NCBI GenBank assembly: GCA_027924585.1
Contig: BSBM01000186.1
Coordinates: 3,286,001-3,350,000 of the forward strand
Length of the DNA: 64,000 nucleotides
Direction: 5' to 3'
Origin: Larix kaempferi
Lineage: Eukaryota > Streptophyta > Pinopsida > Pinales > Pinaceae
In this document: positions 43,273-55,460 of the stretch, in pieces
How positions within the stretch are numbered: position 1 is the first letter of the stretch
Layout of the letters: every line of letters begins with the position of its first letter
Notes under the pieces: generated by a model
What the model saw: the letters and a program-made list of their open reading frames with translations, nothing else
What the model was told of the DNA's origin: nothing
The model's database searches: none
Program-made: the position numbers and the translations under genes

Positions 43273-43777
43273 CCTGGATTTATTTAATGTCATATTAATT
43301 ATTCCAAGTCTCATACCAAAATCCGTGAGCCTCTCAATCAGTTTTGGAACATGAATTCAAACTAGCTGTGTAATCCTAGTAGGAAATGTTTCTTATATCT
43401 TTGTGATAATTTCTTAGAACATTCTCAAACTTGCTGGAGTGAAACCTAACTGTATATTGACTTTAATTTGATTTTATTTATCCTCCTTAAGTAATAATAG
43501 TTAACCAATATATTCCATTCAATGTATAGTTGAAGTACTAGTTTGCATATGCTCGGGTGCCCAAGAGCATTGGAGTAGATTTCAGCCTGCCTCACTTGTA
43601 AACATTAATGGTCTCAGTACTTTTTTCAAAGGTATTATCAGCTAGCATGGTCCTCCTCCTATTCATAGAACGTAATCTTACTTACATACAGTCAAACTAT
43701 CCCATTGAGTACATTGTTCTCCACCGAGTCTTGTAGGAGATTGAGTGATCATCATCCCCGATTGGTACATTACAATA
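43273..43777. other. Non-coding spacer between Ty3-B and repeat copy 2
   Basis: There is no ORF of note and no similarity to the missing part of Ty3-A pol, which should be here if the left flank of Ty3-B were continuous with the right flank. I see nothing else in it. Confidence 0.5.
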
Positions 43778-46700
43778 TGGATTACAAATTATAATGATTA
43801 GATGTTTTGAGTTATAGATATTAATGTTTTGAGTTATAGAAATTAAGGATTAGGGATAGTAATGGTCCCAAGAGATCTTAATTATGGATTATATGTTATT
43901 ATGGTTAAATGTTAGGATCTATAGTTTTTATTGGTTATAGGGACTCATGATAATGTTATTTTTTAAGGTGTAAAGGTTAACATTAGGGTTTATGGATTAT
44001 AATTTCTTCTAGAGAATAAGGGTTAGGAATTAAAGTTTAGGTGTTATGAAATTTAAGCGTTAAGCATTCAAGTTTACAAGTCTCAAGCTTTGTATGGGTT
44101 GTAATGTTAATGGCTATATGCATTAGGTTTTAAGGGGTTTGAGATTAAATATTAGAATCCTTATAACAATTAAGGATGACATGCAATAGAAGCTAGATGT
44201 TATAGGCCTATTAAGTTAAGTCTTAGGTTAATAAGGCTTATAGGGGTTATAATGTAGGAGTTAATATTTAAAATGGCTAGGATGTATTCACGATGGGGTT
44301 AAGGGTTATATAGGTTAGGGGTTAATGGTTACATGGGTTATAATAGTTAAGACTAATTTGAATTATGGGTTATATGGTTCTTAATGGTTAAACCATATGA
44401 GAGTTATTAAATTTAGAATGTTCCTAACTTAATGTTGTTAAGGATAATTGAATTATAGGGGTTAGAATTAATACTTGTTAATGTAGTAAATAGATCTTGG
44501 TTTTAAGGTTTAAAAGGGTTAATAATTATATCTGTTCATGGTTTTTTTTTGCATTGTAATAACTGGTTATAAGTTTTAGGAGTTGTGTGGTTACAATTTA
44601 TTGAAAATAAGAGTTCTAAATTTTTGGTCTTATGTTTCATAAGACTTATAATGAGTAGGGTTGAGGGTTGTAAAATTTAGGTGTTATATTTGTTAAGGGT
44701 TATAAAGATTAGTGGTTTAAAGCTACAATGATTTAGGACTTACAAATTTAAAAATCTGTAGGGTTTATAAGGGTTTTGTTTTAAGAGTTAGTGAAATTAA
44801 AAGTTATATGGATTAGATGATATAGGGGTCAAAGAAGATGAGGTTTATAAAGTTCATGTGTTCCATGGGTTGGGTGTTATAGGGATTAAAGTATATAAGT
44901 GTTATAAAGTATAGGTTTTATAATAATTCATATGCATATGATCTAACTACTAAGCTAAGAGATGTTATCTCCTATGATGATCGAACAAAGAATTAACAAA
45001 GGGGTTCCTTCATTAGAAAAATTTTAAAATCTTGTGTATACATTGTTGAACATCGAACTTGGGGCATACTGAGAGTGCTTCTTTGGGAATGAACTCCCTC
45101 CATATATTACTAACGTAATTGAATCTGAGTTCCTAGCAGCAAAAAAGGAAACATGTATCAGGATACCGAGTGAGAAAATTGTTTCCAAACAATTCTCAAA
45201 ATGGTCCTCTGGATACACTCCACATAATACATTTAATAATTACCCTTATGGCCTAATGTATACAATCTAAATATGCATTAAAACAATATATACAACCTTA
45301 TCCTAATTTAAATATTCTGATTAAATTTTATATAGAAATATCTAAGAATCAAAATACTAACATTAAAATACACAAATAATAATTATACTCTAATAAAAAT
45401 TTAATCTATTTCAACACCAAGAATAACAAAATTGAATATGCTATATATCATAAAATATATATAATTTTGATAAAACTCAACTACTAATATTTTGTAAACT
45501 CACTTACTAATATCTTTGATAATCAAATTTAATTACTAATTTAATGCGAAGCCAATTTCTATCATATTGATAATTGGTTGTATCATTTCTAATCACTCAA
45601 ATGATAAGTATTATTGAGTGTACAAAAAAATGGTCCAAAATGTGAACATGAGCTTAGGTATTATATGATATGTGCATTCACAAATTATAGACCCAATTTC
45701 TACACGTGACGTCAAATTGGGATCAGTAAACTATATTACCATGATAATGACCAACCTAGAACACTCAATCTACTCTAAATTTTATGCTCCATCATTACAC
45801 AACTGGTTTGGAATTTTGAGGTAGAAAATGTATCCCAAACAAAACATTTACTATCAAAACTATCTTTATAAGAACTAATATGATTCCTGATGATGATTTC
45901 AACCATAAGGGTAAATAGTTTTGGAGGGAAACGACTAACACTACATTTTTCTATTGTATTTTCAACTTATATCCTTGTAATTTTACTCTTGAGTGTGAGT
46001 ACTTGTTCAATGTGAAAATAAATTCCAGATGCAACGAGTACACACTTGGCATAATATACCCTTTGTAGGAAAAAAACTTGAAATGAATTAAACAAACATG
46101 CATTTTGCTCAATGAAGTACGCAAGCATAAAAACTAGAAATTATTTTCCTACATATGATTCCATCCAACAAAACTTATTAGGAAGTAACAAAGATCTATC
46201 CAATGTGAGTAATAGAATATGAATTCAAGAGTTATTTGAATAAAGTGCTCCAATACTCAATTTTAACTATTTAACAACTAGTGCACAATGGGACCCTACA
46301 ATCTAGCCTCCTAGTGAAAATATGGTTTGGGAGAAAATATAGTGTGATTTTGAGATCATTAAGTTTCATACCTTTGGGGTGTTCAAGCATCTCTCATTTC
46401 TTCATATCATCAGCTTCTCTATCAAGTAGAGATGCAAACTCTGTTCTATGAACATTTTGGCTATGTTTTATATCATTGTTTCCCTAGAAATAAATATCCA
46501 CTGTTTCTCAAAATAATATTTTTTTGATTTTGATTAAACTATTTTGGAAATAATTATAGTATCAAATAAATTTTAATTGTATGGTATATCTTCATTACCT
46601 CAAACCATATGGTTAGTGACATGCAATATCAACCTAGCTATACAAAATTGATTTATAGGGAAAAAGAGTTTCAATTAAGGAATTGCAATGCCAATTGAGA

Positions 46701-46823
46701 GTTTTCATGATTATTTATATTTCTATTTCATTTATAAGCTTTTTGTCTTACAAACTAGATTTGTTTAGATATATTTAAAATTTGTAGAATTGAATAAATT
46801 AATTTTTGTTATATATATCTATA

Positions 46824-46920
<97 letters not shown>

Positions 46921-47255
46921 TTTCTATCAATTATTTAACTTGTAATTTATTTATTTTTAAATAAAATAAAAAATTATTTCAATAAAAAATATCTTATTAT
47001 ATGGTTAAATAGATTCATTTTATTATAATACAAGTGTAAATAATTAAATTATTTCTATTTTCAAAATATTTCATGATTATAATGAGTCACTTATTTCATA
47101 ATCCAATACGTGAAAAATCTGAAGTATAATAATTTATAAATCAAATTAATAAATAACATAAAATCATTATCTTATGACATGATTATGCCTCTTGCCAATA
47201 TTATTTATATTTTATCTATCATAACCTTTTAGGTAGCTACTTGTTATTCCTTTTC
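43778..47255 (+). repeat. Dispersed 3.5-kb repeat, copy 2
   Basis: Same orientation as copy 1 (9430-12950) and similar throughout. It contains about 170 bp near 44790-44960 that copy 1 lacks, and a large AT/AG microsatellite. No protein is encoded. The start is abrupt (flank ACATTACA, then ATATGGATTAC), and the end is near CTATCATAACCTTTT at 47230. Confidence 0.75.
46806..46918. repeat. Compound (AT)n-(AG)n microsatellite
   Basis: An AT run of about 60 bp changes at 46866 to an AG run of about 53 bp. The corresponding site in copy 1 (12395-12420) has only TATATATGTATGTGAG, so the expansion happened after the copies separated. Confidence 0.95.
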
Positions 47256-47850
47256 AACTTCATAATATTTTTTATATCATAAACCTTTATGGTAATTAGT
47301 GTTGTTATTCCCTTCCAACTTCCTTTATAAGTCCATGCGTTTTCTCTTGTAACTAGATTTTAAAATGTCTTCTTCCCTTTTCCATAGAAATTTGAGTTTT
47401 TATTAATAATAGGAGAATAATAAATATCTAAAATAGAAGTACATGAAGAAATAATTCTAATTTTTATTAGTAATATGAGAATAATTGAATATCTAGAAAA
47501 ACAAACACTTAACACTAGCCTTTAATCATGAAGTTAAATTTGAGTTGGAATTTTTCACACATACTAACTCTCATAAGTGGGTTGTAATAAATTCCTCTCC
47601 TTATCCAATTTAATTGCCAAACAATAATAAGATACAATTTATTTCGGGTTTCTTATATACCTCAATGTGAACGCACTTGGTGCAATGTTTAAATCCAATA
47701 TAATGTTTAATGCTATCTATAATTAAGTTGATGTTGTAAACGATAATAGATCAACAAACGGAGGAAATAATGCTCGAAGAAGTGATTACTAGTAATAGAA
47801 GCATTTTGGAAGTCTGAAATTAGGGTGAGGTGCAAGGCAGAGCATTTGTG
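47256..47850. other. AT-rich spacer before LINE-D
   Basis: Only short frames and A/T-rich sequence are seen, with no RNA gene or element end recognised. The LINE 5' end must lie near its right edge. Confidence 0.4.
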
Positions 47851-48039
47851 GGGAAGTATGGTTCTGAACCAGGGGAGGGGCCCATCCCCTCCTCCTTCGC
47901 CTAATGAGGAGCTGACAACGGAAATTCCACAGGTGAAACGGGAGGTGGCAGGAATCAGATGAGAGGGTCTCACTAATAAAGCAGAGATTTCGGCATTGGG
48001 GATAGGAAAAATGGGGCAGGGAGTCTGTATCCCTAAGTC

Positions 48040-48660
48040 TCTTAGTACTCCATCCATCTCGGTGAATCCGACAAGAGTTCAAGAGAGAATCCATCATATG
48101 ATAGATCACGCGCTAATTGGTAAATTCATGGGCGTCTGACCTTCTAAGAAAGCGTTAACATGGCGGATTCACTCAACCTGGAAACCTAAAGGACATTTGG
48201 ATCTCCTACTGGGGTCTAAGGGGTTCTTTACTGTGGTTTTTATCAATGTGGAAGACAAGGATAGGGTATTCGAGGGAGGATCTTATTGCTACTACTCAAC
48301 AGGGTTATTTCTACGAATGTGGAAGGATCATTTTAATCCTGACAAGGAGGATCTGTCCATAGCCCCAGTCTGGATCAAACTCTATTCATTACCGACTGAA
48401 TACTGGGATCCTGAAATACTGAAGTCGATTGGAGGCACTCTAGGGAGTTTTGTTAAAATATATTACCAAACTAAGAAAGGAAGGTATGTGTCATATGCCC
48501 GTTTGTGTTTTTATATGAATATCTCTAAAACCCTACCTGAAGGGATTACCCTAAATTGGGAAGATTCTGAGTGGTTCCAAACCCTAGACTATGAACACGT
48601 TCCTTTTCACTGTCGATGATGTCATACTCATGGACATCTTTCCCATGACTGTCATTTGAA
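48040..48660 (+). pseudogene. LINE-D ORF1, DUF4283 and zinc knuckle
   Basis: The frame reads ALIGKFMGV then a TGA at 48137 where Trp is usual, then PSKKALTW, WKPKGHLDLLLGSKGFFTVVF, GLFLRMWKDHFNPDKE, APVWIKLYSLPTEYWDP and LKSIGGTLGSFVKI. This is the DUF4283 nucleic-acid binding domain of plant L1 ORF1 proteins. A second TGA (48617) falls inside the zinc knuckle C-R-stop-C-H-T-H-G-H-L-S-H-D-C, which keeps CX2CX4HX4C spacing. The protein would coat the LINE RNA. The region to 49270 is a Lys/Pro-rich tail with frame breaks. Confidence 0.85.
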
Positions 48661-49272
48661 TCTACCGACAAAATTACCTAGTAGAAAACCTCTGGACCAG
48701 CCTGATGCATAAGGATTTACCAAAATCACCAATAGGAGGAAAGTGGGACGGAGGCATAATGGGGATGAGCCCAAGGGTAAATGAACCAGCACAAACCACT
48801 TTTCTGCATTGGATCATGATTTGCCATATCCCTGTAATCCAAAGGAAGCCCAAAATCCTTCTATTATCGAGGTGGATAAACCTGAAGTGATATCGGAGAT
48901 TAGAACTAAGGGTAAAAATGTGAAGGATAAAAACCCTTTGGTAGTTGAGCCGATGGAGTAGGAACTAGAGGATGGAAGTAGGAGACCTGTATCTTGATAG
49001 TATTGAAGAAGCCTGTAAGAACATTGAGGTGCACTCAATTCCGGACAATCAACTTAAACTTTTAAAAGATTCCATTCTCAAAACTAAACCCACTCCTACT
49101 CTGGGATTGGTCCCCTAAAGCTTAAGTAAAGTCAAAGGAAATTTAAAGAAGGAGGATCGAAGAGAGGACAGAGATCCAATAGAAAGCAAGTAGGGGAAAT
49201 TGGGGCTCGATTGGTTGACTTTGGTTAGTATCCAATGATCTAGGAAGCTCTCGTATCTGTGAGATATAGTGC

Positions 49273-51133
49273 TTGATGAAAATCATTTCATGGAATATTC
49301 GAGGGACTAACGGTCCTCATAAAAGAAAGACTCTGAAAAGTAAGATTATGAAGGAAAAACCTGTTGTGGTTCTGCTACAAGAAACCAAGTGTTCAGGAGC
49401 TCATTTGGAACTAACTGCGTGTAGAATTTGGAAAAATTGTAAGTGTATGATGTCAGATTCTATTGGGCACTATGGAGGAATAGCAATCCTGTGGGACCCA
49501 CAAATTTTGGATCTTACTGATTTTCTCTCCACCAAGTTCAGTCTCTTTGCTCCTTTTCATCTTTTAGGGTCCAACGCGAAGGGGGTGATTACCAATGTGT
49601 ATGGGCCGAGCAGATATCCAAAGAAGCATACTTTCATTACCAGTTTATCCAATCTTAGGATCATGTTTGAAGAGACTCACTGGATTGTTGGAGGTGATTT
49701 CAACTTGATTAGGTCTCTGGCGGAAAAGAAAGGGGCTAGGAGAATCCTAACTCCGGAGAATACTCAGTTTGATGAATTCATTGAGAACAGTAAAATGATT
49801 GATGTCACTATGGGGATAAATGGTTTCACCTGAAATAATAGAAGGGGAGGGGATCATTTGTTGGCGGCTAGGTTGGATAGATTTCTTGTGTCTGAAGGCA
49901 TTATGCTCTTAGGGGGAACTCTAGACTCCTGTCCGATAGCTTCTGATCATTGGTCGATTTCCCTTATTTGGAGTAATATTGGAACCCTAATGAATAGGCC
50001 TTCCAGGTTTGAAAGTTTCTGGCTAACCCATAAAGACTTCCATACAAAGGTGGAGGAGTGGTGGAGGAATGCTTTACCTCCTCAGGGTACTAAAATGTAT
50101 TGTTTTCAACAGAAACTGAAGCTACTGAAACAACACATCAAAAGATGGAATAAAGACGTCTTCGAGGACATTTTTGCTAATATAGACAAGATTGAGAAAC
50201 AAATGGAACAAGTCTAGGCAGGTATCATGAGAAATGGCCTGAATGAGGATCTGTCTTTGGAGGAAAAAAACCTTTCAAATCAGCTTTCTCAAAGGAAAAC
50301 CCATGAGGAAATGTTGTGGAAGCAGAACTCTAGAAACAAATGGGTGACGGATGGGGATAAGAACACAAAGTTCTTCCATAGAGAAACCATTCAACATAGA
50401 CACCAGAATAAAATTTGCAAACTTCGTACCAATGAGGGAGTTCTAGTTGATTCTCATGAGGATATTGAGTGAGAACCATATCTAATTTTAAGGACATGAC
50501 AATAGAACCATAGATTGACCAATATATAGCCTACAGGGAGATCAAGGAGGTTGTTCCCAGGTTGATTACTAATGAGAAGAATGAGATGCTTATTCATCCC
50601 ATTGAAATCCAGGAGGTTGCTATAGCCATTAATCAGATGGAGGATAATAAATCCCCTGGAGCTGATGGTTTTACGGCCAACTTCTTTCACCACTTCTGGT
50701 ATTTGATTAAAACTGAAGTATGCCAAGTTGTGGAATAATCAAGGAAAATGAAAGGGGTTCTCCCTGCTCTAAGCTCTACATTTATCACACTAATTCCGAA
50801 GACTCTAGGGGTAGAGAGACCTGACTTGTTTAGACCTATCTCTCTGTGTAATATCATCTATAAACTTATCACGAAAGTCATGGCCAATAGACTAAAACCC
50901 CTTCTTCCTACTTTGATCTCTTTGGAACAGACAGGTTTTGTGGAAGGCAGACAGATCCTAGATGGTATTATCCTTGCTAAAGAAGTATTAGATTTACTCA
51001 AGATCATGAAGAAGAATGGGATGCTATTGAAGCTTGACTTATCTAAAGCATGTGATAAACTTAACTAGACCTACATGAAAGAGTTTACGAAATCCTTTGG
51101 TTTTATCAAGCCATGGATCAAAGGGATAGTGAA
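49273..51133 (+). pseudogene. LINE-D ORF2, endonuclease and first half of reverse transcriptase
   Basis: It starts MMKIISWNIRGTNGPHKR. The endonuclease (APE type) has the Asn in SWNIRG, the Glu in LLQETKC, GGDFNLI and IASDHWSI, the usual catalytic set. Stops: TGA at 49831 (Trp), TAG at 50215 (Gln), TGA at 50470; then a frameshift, after which reverse transcriptase starts: NKSPGADGFTANFF, RPISLCNIIYKLITKVMANR, EQTGFVEGRQILDGI and LLKLDLSKACDKLN (Tyr of the usual KAYD is Cys). TAG at 51066 (Trp). It continues to the insertion point, where Ty3-A copy 2 begins. The endonuclease nicks host DNA and the reverse transcriptase primes there. Confidence 0.9.
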
Positions 51134-51138
51134 TCTTA
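51134..51138 (+). other. Target site duplication TCTTA, left
   Basis: TCTTA precedes the Ty3-A LTR; TCTAA follows the other LTR at 55456-55460. Four of five bases match, the difference being a later mutation. Confidence 0.75.
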
Positions 51139-51543
51139 TGTTAGGAACCCATGTCAACCCTTCTATTTACTTTGTTAGTATATTGTTGTTGGACGCATAT
51201 GCTTTGTAAGTCATCCTGTAGTATTTGTTGATCCATAGTTTGTCTTATTGTTGTTGGATGCATATGCTTTGTAAGTCGTCCCGTAGTAATTGTTGATCCA
51301 TATTTTGTATTGGCCCATGGTTTGTATTGACACATGGTGTTGACCTATGGTATTGGCGCCTAGACTTAATATATAAGTTTGTGTTGAGACCAATGAAGGT
51401 ACCGTGAAGTTATTGGTATTGAGCTTGCTCAAAGGAGGTTGCCCCCTCGATGTGGCCTGCGATCAATATAAAAGTGATTCCGAGTTCTGTTATTTCTGCT
51501 ATCTCGCATGTTTTCATTAATTAATTATTGCAAGTTCTCCACA
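51139..51543 (+). repeat. Ty3-A copy 2 5' LTR
   Basis: TGTTAGGAACCC starts it and GTTCTCCACA ends it (405 bp). A 65-bp direct duplication with GTTGTTGGACGCATATGC is present in this LTR (51184 and 51250), in the 3' LTR and in copy 1, so it is a feature of the family. Confidence 0.95.
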
Positions 51544-51545
51544 TT

Positions 51546-51557
51546 TGGTATCAGAGC
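51546..51557 (+). promoter_or_regulatory. Ty3-A copy 2 primer binding site
   Basis: TGGTATCAGAGC, the perfect initiator Met tRNA site, two bases inside the LTR. Confidence 0.95.
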
Positions 51558-52534
51558 ACTTTCTTGGGTTTGCTGGGTGAAATTTCTGCAAAAAAAATTT
51601 CCGCATCTGTTGCAGCTTCAGATATGGGAATAATCCCTATCTGCTTAACTATGGGAAAATTGGGCATAAGCCCTAAAACTCCTTGTGAGGAGTACCACAG
51701 GAACCCCAAAGTAGATATCCCATTGAGAGGACCTACCAGCGAAAAGGGCAATGAGCCCTACCTAATTGACTAGTTCCCATCCGTGAGGTAAACCAAGAGC
51801 TGTCGTTTGTGGCAAAGTGGTTATCAGTTTTACCTGAGCCATGGAGTGAGGGGTACTGCCCCAATACACAAACCGTCAGACAACATTGGTGGCTGAGTGA
51901 AAACCCTGAACTGTTAGGAATCCGCACATACCTGGGGTCCATATCTATTTTCAACTTAACTGTTGCCGATCACTTCTGCTCCATTTCAGATCCAGCCATT
52001 TCAGATCCAGTCGTTTCATATCTATTTTAGATCCAGATGTTTTCGACCCATCAGGCGTTGTTTCAGATCCCTCTGTTTTCGATCGCTTTTGCGCCGTTGC
52101 CAATCTATCTATTTCAGATCCCTCTATTTCCCTTGAAACTTCCCTGACACCCCTATCATCCCATTTTGCATATTTCATTCTTGAGGACCCTATCCCAAAT
52201 TCCACTTTCCAAAGCCATAAATCCCACATTTGTCTATTTTTAGGGTTTTCCAGAACTCCTTCGATTTTCACCCAATCGCCCTCAAATTTCACCATAGAGT
52301 TCCTTTCTTAATTCTACTTCTTTGTCCCTCTTTGACAATTTTTCGCATTCTTTCCCCCCGCTTCTGAAATCCCCATTTTTTGCTTCCGTGTCCATCAGAA
52401 AGTGTCCATAACCTAGTCAAACCCCAATTATCGATCCGATTTTTTTCCAAATCCAAATTTCCCTTTACTAAATAAGATTTTGTTTGTGTTTTTCTATCCA
52501 TTCCCACCCCCCAAAAAAAGAAAAAATCTTGGTT

Positions 52535-53480
52535 ATGGTTGTCACCCGCGCAGGAGCAAACACCATGGAGGAAGCACTTGCAGCCATCCAAACCAAACTC
52601 CAAGATCTAGATGAAAAATTTCTCAGCCTCCATCTTGAACATCCATCCATGAACAATAACCGACAACAAGAATCTTTTGCAGCCAATGGGTTCTCTTCTT
52701 CCAGCAATTCCGGTGGTCCGAAGCTTGAATTTCCTCACTGCAATGGTACAGATCCTACGGGATGGATCTATCATGCAGAATAGTATTTCAGTCTGCATAA
52801 TACTTTTGATGTCCAAAAAGTTCCAATTGCATCCTTTCATTTGGAATAGGAATCCCTTCAATGGTACCGTTGGTACATCAAGGCTCATGATGAGCCAAAA
52901 TGGACAGATTTTTGCCAACTCCTTTTGCAATGATTTGGTCCTAGTGCTTTTGATGACTTCACTAGAGCACTCACTAAACTTCGTCAAAGTGGCATTGTGA
53001 GAGAGTATCAGACAGAATTTGAGAAACTAGCCAATCACATAGAAGGATTGTCTGATGAATTCTACAGGAGTTGTTTTATCAGTGGTCTTAAGGATAATCT
53101 TGTCGGAGGTTAAAATGTTCTATCCCTACACAATGATGGAAGTCCCAGGGTTGGCTAAGTTGGTAGAAGACAAGATTGCAGCCCAATAGCGCTCCAAACC
53201 CACTTTTGTTCCCTTTCAAAATATGGTTTCTCAACGACCTCCCATCCCGCTAGCTCCTTGACCAACTCCTATCAAGCATATGTCTGAAACAGAAATGCAG
53301 GCACGCAGAGAAAAAGATCTTTGTTATAATTGTGATGATAAATTCACTCAGGGACATAGATGTGTTCAACAAAAGCTCTATCTCTTGGATATGGATTCTC
53401 CGCGTGCCTCTACAATTGGTGAAGAAACTCTAGATACAATGGATGATCAGGTCAACATTCTGGAGCTGCCTATTTAACCC
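52535..53480 (+). pseudogene. Ty3-A copy 2 gag
   Basis: It starts MVVTRAGANTMEEALAAIQ and is closely similar to 29063-30028. Stops at 52781, 52846 and 52931 and a frameshift near 53097 break it. A second piece (53280-53477) keeps the zinc knuckle CYNCDDKFTQGHRC. It has more lesions than copy 1. Confidence 0.9.
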
Positions 53481-53547
53481 CCCATCTTAGAATTAACAAC
53501 CAGAGATATCTCTCCATGCTTTATCCGGTGTCACCACCCCCCAAACA

Positions 53548-55025
53548 ATGTGGGTCAGGGGTTACTTCAAGAAGCTCCCTCTTACAATACTCATTGATTC
53601 TGGTAGCACTCATAACTTCATTGACCCTCGGATCGCCAAACATGCTGATTGTTTTGTCTATCCTTGCTCCAACTTTGAAGTCATGGTTGCCAAAGGGGGC
53701 ACCTTACCTTGCAAGGGGAAGTGTCACAATGTGTGTATCTCTCTAGAAGATTATAACATGCACTCTGACATGTTTTCCTTGTCCCTAGGCATATGTGATG
53801 TGGTTTTGGGCATTCAATGGTTATGCACACTTGGCCCCATATTATGGGATTTTGCTAAACTTTGGATGCAGTTTTCAGTCAATAGGAAACAACACAAATT
53901 TAAGGGATTACAACAAGGGTCTCTCCCTATCATCAATTCACATCGCCTGAAAAAGATCCTTAAGAATAATTTCCATGGTGTCATCGCTCAACTCCATTCC
54001 ATTCAGATGCACCCATCAACGGTCTCCCCTACATCCTTGGATAGATCTGTAGGTGTCCTTGTTGAACCAGTGGGCTTGTCACCTTCAAGAGACCTTTCCG
54101 GCAAGAATTTAGCCGCATCTACATCTGAGAAGGAAATGATAGCTATTTTGCATGATGTACAGAAGTGGCAGCTACACCTATTAGGGAATTATTTATGCAT
54201 CGAGACTGATCTCCAGAGTCTAGAAAATTTCCTGGAATAATGGGTCTCCTCCCTAGCACACCTGAAATGGGTTATCCAACTCATGGGTTATGCCTATGTG
54301 ATCACGTACAAGAAGGGTAAGGACAATATGGTGGTAGATGCTCCTTCTTGCACATTTGATGACCCAGTTTCTCTTACAGCTATTTCTCTACTTGTCCCAA
54401 ATTGGTTGCAATCTATTCAACTGGGCTATCTCTTCTACGAACTCCATGCTTCTTCATCAGCAGGGCACTCTAGGTTCCTCAAATTATATGAATGGGAGCA
54501 ATGTAAGTTCTTTTGGTAGGGATTGAATATGACAATTCAACAGATGGTGGCTGACTGTGAAACGACACTCCTTTCGGGACTACTCGAACCCTTGCCCATC
54601 TCTACACAGATTTGGACAACTATTTCTATGGATTTCCTAGAATCATTGGAGTGGTACAATACCACATCTAAAAGGACACCATATGAAGTAGTCTATGGAC
54701 AGGAACCACCAGTTCTTCTTCCATACAACCTCAGTAGCTCCCTAGTTCAAGAAATTGACTCGGTTCTTCGAAATTGTGATCAGATTCTTCTCATTCTGTA
54801 GGACAATCTTCACATGGCAAGAATTTGACTGAAACAACAAGTTGATTAGCACCATTTTTAGCATACTTTTCATGCAGATGATATGGTTCTTCTTCATCTA
54901 CAACATTCCAAGCAACCCTCCTTGAAACTCAAGAGGTGTTAGTGGCCCAGAATGCAACCCGAGGATGCTACAAGGGAACCACTCCTTCAGATTCTACATC
55001 AATTTCCACATCTAAAGCTTTGAGG
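53548..55025 (+). pseudogene. Ty3-A copy 2 protease joined to RNase H, integrase and chromodomain remnants
   Basis: The protease block has ILIDSGSTHNFIDPRIAKH and CDVVLGIQWLCTLGPILWD. After TSLDRSVGVLVEPVG the frame jumps (near 54110) to STSEKEMIAILHDVQKWQLH, which is the end of the RNase H domain, with no reverse transcriptase between. Next come IETDLQSLENFLE, a TAA, then a short integrase stretch (KRTPYEVVYGQEPPVLLPYN near 54670). A chromodomain-end pattern (PEDATREPLLQILHQFPHL) follows at 54960-55015. It is a deletion derivative that could move only with help from a complete relative. Confidence 0.85.
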
Positions 55026-55040
55026 ACAAATCTTTTTCTA

Positions 55041-55052
55041 AGGGAGAGGGGA
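55041..55052 (+). promoter_or_regulatory. Polypurine tract of Ty3-A copy 2
   Basis: AGGGAGAGGGGA lies directly before the 3' LTR. Confidence 0.9.
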
Positions 55053-55455
55053 TGTTAGGAACCCTTTCAACCCTTCTATTTACTTTGTTACTATATTGTT
55101 GTTGGACGCATATGCTTTGTAAGTCGTCCCGTAGTATTTGTTGATCCATAGTTTGTCTTATTATTGTTGGATGCAATGCTTTGTAAGTCATCCCGTAGTA
55201 ATTGTTGATCCATATTTTGTATTGGCCCATGGTTTGTATTGACACATGGTGTTGACCAATGGTATTGGTGCCTACAATTAGTATATAAGTTTGTGTTGAG
55301 ACCAATGAAGGTACCGTGAAGTTATTTGTATTGATCTTGCTCAAAGGAGGTTGCCTCCTCGAAGTGGCCTGCGATCAACATAAAAGTGATTATGAGTTCT
55401 GTTATTTCTGCTATCTCATGTGTTTTAATTAATTAATTATTGCAGGTTCTCCACA
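55053..55455 (+). repeat. Ty3-A copy 2 3' LTR
   Basis: TGTTAGGAACCC starts it and GGTTCTCCACA ends it; 403 bp, aligning over its full length with the 5' copy. Confidence 0.95.
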
Positions 55456-55460
55456 TCTAA
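55456..55460 (+). other. Target site duplication TCTAA, right
   Basis: Pairs with TCTTA at 51134-51138. LINE-D ORF2 continues immediately after it in frame. Confidence 0.75.

Larger units (their letters stand above)
51139..55455 (+). mobile_element. Ty3-A copy 2, internally deleted
   Basis: The element has LTRs at 51139-51543 and 55053-55455, a primer site at 51546 and a polypurine tract at 55041. Total length is 4317 bp. It holds degraded gag and protease, but the entire reverse transcriptase and most of the RNase H and integrase are missing. It sits inside LINE-D ORF2 in the same orientation. Confidence 0.9.

Noticed and set aside
47713-48109. Minus-strand frames of 106-114 codons
   Set aside because: They are antisense to the LINE-D 5' region and have no domain.
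52101-52603. Minus-strand frames of 104-126 codons over the Ty3-A leader and gag
   Set aside because: They are the antisense of the leader and of gag, and also occur opposite copy 1.
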